Source: Metaphire vulgaris
Lineage: Eukaryota > Annelida > Clitellata > Crassiclitellata > Megascolecidae
Direction: 5' to 3'
Assembly (NCBI GenBank): GCA_018105865.1
Contig: CM030835.1
Span: 9,539,416-9,603,415, forward strand
DNA length: 64,000 bases
Shown here: positions 63,701-64,000 of the stretch, in pieces
Position numbering within the stretch: the first letter of the stretch is position 1
Layout of the letters: each line of letters opens with the position of its first letter
Position numbers and translations under genes: made by a program
Notes under the pieces: generated by a model
What the model was told of the DNA's origin: nothing
The model's database searches: none
Seen by the model: only the letters and a program-made list of their open reading frames with translations

Positions 63701-64000
63701 CTGATTATGCACACACACACACACACAAATATACAGTTATGCACATATATATACACACATATATACACATATATATATACATACATACATACATACATAC
63801 ATACATAACCTATACAAGTGGCAAGGCAAAACATTTATTACAATAAATATCACTGGTGATATAAAACAATGCTAACAAGAATTCAACATAAAAACAGAGA
63901 AAAGGAGTCAGCAGATAACTATGGTACAGTTGTTCTTACCTTATAACCAGGAAGTTCACCACCTTCGCCTGGCTTTGCACCTTGTGCCATCTTAATCTGC
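45286..64000 (-). CDS. Glutamate synthase (GOGAT), C-terminal 1156 residues
   Basis: Transfers glutamine amide nitrogen to 2-oxoglutarate to make glutamate, using NAD(P)H. 23 exons in transcript order: 64000-63940 (partial), 63329-63228, 62918-62820, 62430-62250, 62037-61904, 61336-61052, 60423-60299, 59910-59772, 59574-59389, 58927-58634, 57515-57363, 54149-53983, 52826-52704, 52372-52282, 51954-51868, 50823-50638, 50087-49998, 49625-49466, 48437-48268, 47606-47439, 46933-46831, 46154-45987, 45485-45286. All junctions are GT-AG and in frame. Order of domains: FMN synthase core ([30 protein letters not shown]), 3Fe-4S loop [15 protein letters not shown], beta-helix domain ([20 protein letters not shown]), Glu-rich linker on exons 57363 and 53983, then the small-subunit-like part with [10 protein letters not shown] and CCPAPCEGAC iron-sulphur cysteines, FAD site [18 protein letters not shown](P) site [13 protein letters not shown], and [14 protein letters not shown]. 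The fused large-plus-small layout is the eukaryotic one. The missing N-terminus (glutaminase domain) lies beyond the right edge. Confidence 0.97.
46434..46780 (+). pseudogene. LINE C-terminal fragment in GOGAT intron
   Basis: Frame reads [60 protein letters not shown], then a GAAGAAG tail. Typical C-terminus of a non-LTR retrotransposon ORF2. Antisense to GOGAT. Confidence 0.75.
47175..47395 (-). mobile_element. tRNA-derived SINE
   Basis: On minus: GGTGGGAGGAAGTTATCGGA, then GAAGGTCATGAGTTCAATAC (B box), then GGATCCCTAAGGTTGA. This aligns with the head of the SINE at 51541-51818. Body diverged. Confidence 0.75.
48614..48770. mobile_element. 157-bp hAT-like MITE in GOGAT intron
   Basis: Starts CAGTGGCTAAAGTGGGCCGG and ends CACATCTACCACTG. 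Flanks CATCTGTA and CATCTGTC agree at 7 of 8. Interior is rich in GGGGCC and GGCGCC. Confidence 0.85.
49060..49345 (+). mobile_element. 5S-rRNA-derived SINE, second copy
   Basis: AAAAGCCGAAGTCAAGCAGC followed by GGTACCTGGATGGGTGACTG is clear 5S rRNA A-box to C-box sequence. The body has GAGAAAGCAATGGCAAACTA, CTCTAGATCAATGG and CACTCGCAGCATTG. Same arrangement as 14426-14766. In a GOGAT intron, antisense. Confidence 0.85.
50990..51110 (-). mobile_element. LINE 3' remnant
   Basis: AACTTTTATAGTGCCATTCT and GTAATGCACTTGGCATCAGT. Matching sequence follows other LINE ends at 40072-40140 and near 4175-4215. In a GOGAT intron. Confidence 0.6.
51541..51818 (-). mobile_element. tRNA-derived SINE with the 5S-SINE body
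   Basis: On minus: GGGAAGTTGGAAGAGTGGTA (A box) and AGGTCGCGGGTTCAATTCCC (B box). The body is GTTAAAGCTGCAAGGTAAAA, GGAAAGTAATGGCAACCTAC, AGATTAATGGATTATGCCAC and GGCCGGAGATGAGCGCCGGA. The body aligns with that of the 5S-headed SINE at 14426-14766. Confidence 0.87.
53154..53193 (-). repeat. 3' stem-loop retroposon tail, inverted copy
   Basis: On + it reads AGTGGTTT, AGGAGGCT, AAGTAAGCC, TGTGTGA, AAACCACT. Both stems are intact, with the pair that is C-G in the 36839 copy changed to T-A here. An ATAATAATA tail lies on its left. In a GOGAT intron. Confidence 0.72.
53380..53680 (+). pseudogene. LINE 3' fragment
   Basis: Frame [20 protein letters not shown] then [11 protein letters not shown], ending in GAAGAAGAAGAAAAAGAAG. 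The IEGKR.RGR motif is typical of LINE C-termini. In a GOGAT intron, antisense. Confidence 0.65.
54200..57300. other. Large GOGAT intron (between linker exons)
   Basis: AT-rich, with open frames lacking any family resemblance. No further exon is needed, because the exons at 57363-57515 and 53983-54149 join in frame. Confidence 0.6.
56125..56169. repeat. (CAGA)n microsatellite
   Basis: About 11 ACAG units with one variant, in the large GOGAT intron. Confidence 0.95.
57602..57842. mobile_element. hAT-type MITE with expanded (TA)n core
   Basis: Starts CAGGGTATAGCGACGGGGGG and ends CCTGGCTACACCCCTG. The interior (AGTCTACCTTAAAG, TATGTGATTTATATGTGGTT) is shared with 4696-4887. TA tract 57630-57702 (about 36 units) replaces the 4-unit TA of the other copy. 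In a GOGAT intron. Confidence 0.85.
60715..60953. mobile_element. hAT-like MITE in GOGAT intron
   Basis: Starts CAGAGCCACAACTATGTGGG and ends TCTAGCTATGGCACTG. Flanks TGCAGAAA and TGCAAAAA agree at 7 of 8. It has a run of 12 G at about 60759-60770. Confidence 0.8.
62445..62690 (-). mobile_element. LINE 3' end in GOGAT intron
   Basis: Reverse complement of the 27400-27640 end: GGGTATCAATCAATGGTACT, CAGGTCATTCCAGAGATCAG and TAAGCCTAGATCTGAAAATA. Same sense as GOGAT. Confidence 0.8.
63509..63710. repeat. ~72-bp direct duplication with (CA)n spacers
   Basis: CATCCAATACATCTTAC through GAGATTGTATCAAAATGAGT occurs at about 63509-63583 and 63636-63707 with one or two differences. A CA run follows each copy. 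It extends into a (TACA)/(CATA) microsatellite at 63779-63806. Confidence 0.85.

Noticed and set aside
63715..63834. Cysteine/valine-rich minus-strand frame near the right edge
   Set aside because: Translation of CA/TA microsatellites.

Overview
This is animal nuclear DNA. It carries five spliceosomal protein genes with GT-AG introns, set in dense transposon, SINE and microsatellite background. Two genes bear on the host. A eukaryotic-type glutamate synthase (GOGAT), which vertebrates lack, points to an invertebrate. BAP18 and CD164-like genes point to a metazoan. Frequent TAGGCCTA palindromes and 5S-rRNA-headed SINEs make a marine invertebrate deuterostome (echinoderm or hemichordate) my best guess, but that is inference.

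Layout. 1-6.2 kb: repeats only (G-rich minisatellite, tandem repeats, several MITEs). 6.3-12.4 kb: CpG-rich stretch, MITEs, a LINE fragment, then a one-exon + strand gene for an ankyrin-repeat/SOCS-box protein (10040-12133). 12.4-16.9 kb: gene-poor convergent spacer with a 5S-derived SINE. 16.9-28.3 kb: complete minus-strand CCT2 (chaperonin TCP-1 beta), 16 exons, 534 aa; intron 1 holds a dead LINE. 28.4-35.4 kb: divergent + strand CD164/endolyn-like sialomucin gene, 3 exons, 169 aa. 35.4-38.9 kb: MITE-rich spacer. 38.9-42.9 kb: + strand BAP18 gene, 5 exons found, in which the expected SANT-domain exon cannot be found. 43-45.3 kb: convergent spacer. 45.3-64.0 kb: minus-strand GOGAT gene, 23 exons, 1156 C-terminal residues; its N-terminal amidotransferase half lies beyond the right edge.

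I built the gene models exon by exon. Every junction keeps frame and uses GT-AG. The total lengths match the families, except BAP18, which is short by about one SANT exon.

The genes are not an operon and do not form one pathway: ubiquitin-ligase adaptor, cytosolic folding, lysosomal/cell-surface mucin, chromatin reader subunit, and ammonia assimilation. The most interesting material is in the mobile fraction. It includes a dispersed 37-42 nt 3' stem-loop whose copies show compensating base changes. It includes SINEs with two different Pol III heads (5S and tRNA) on the same body. It also includes many very short hAT and TTAA-flanked elements with readable target-site duplications. I found no CRISPR array, prokaryotic gene, virus or toxin gene.
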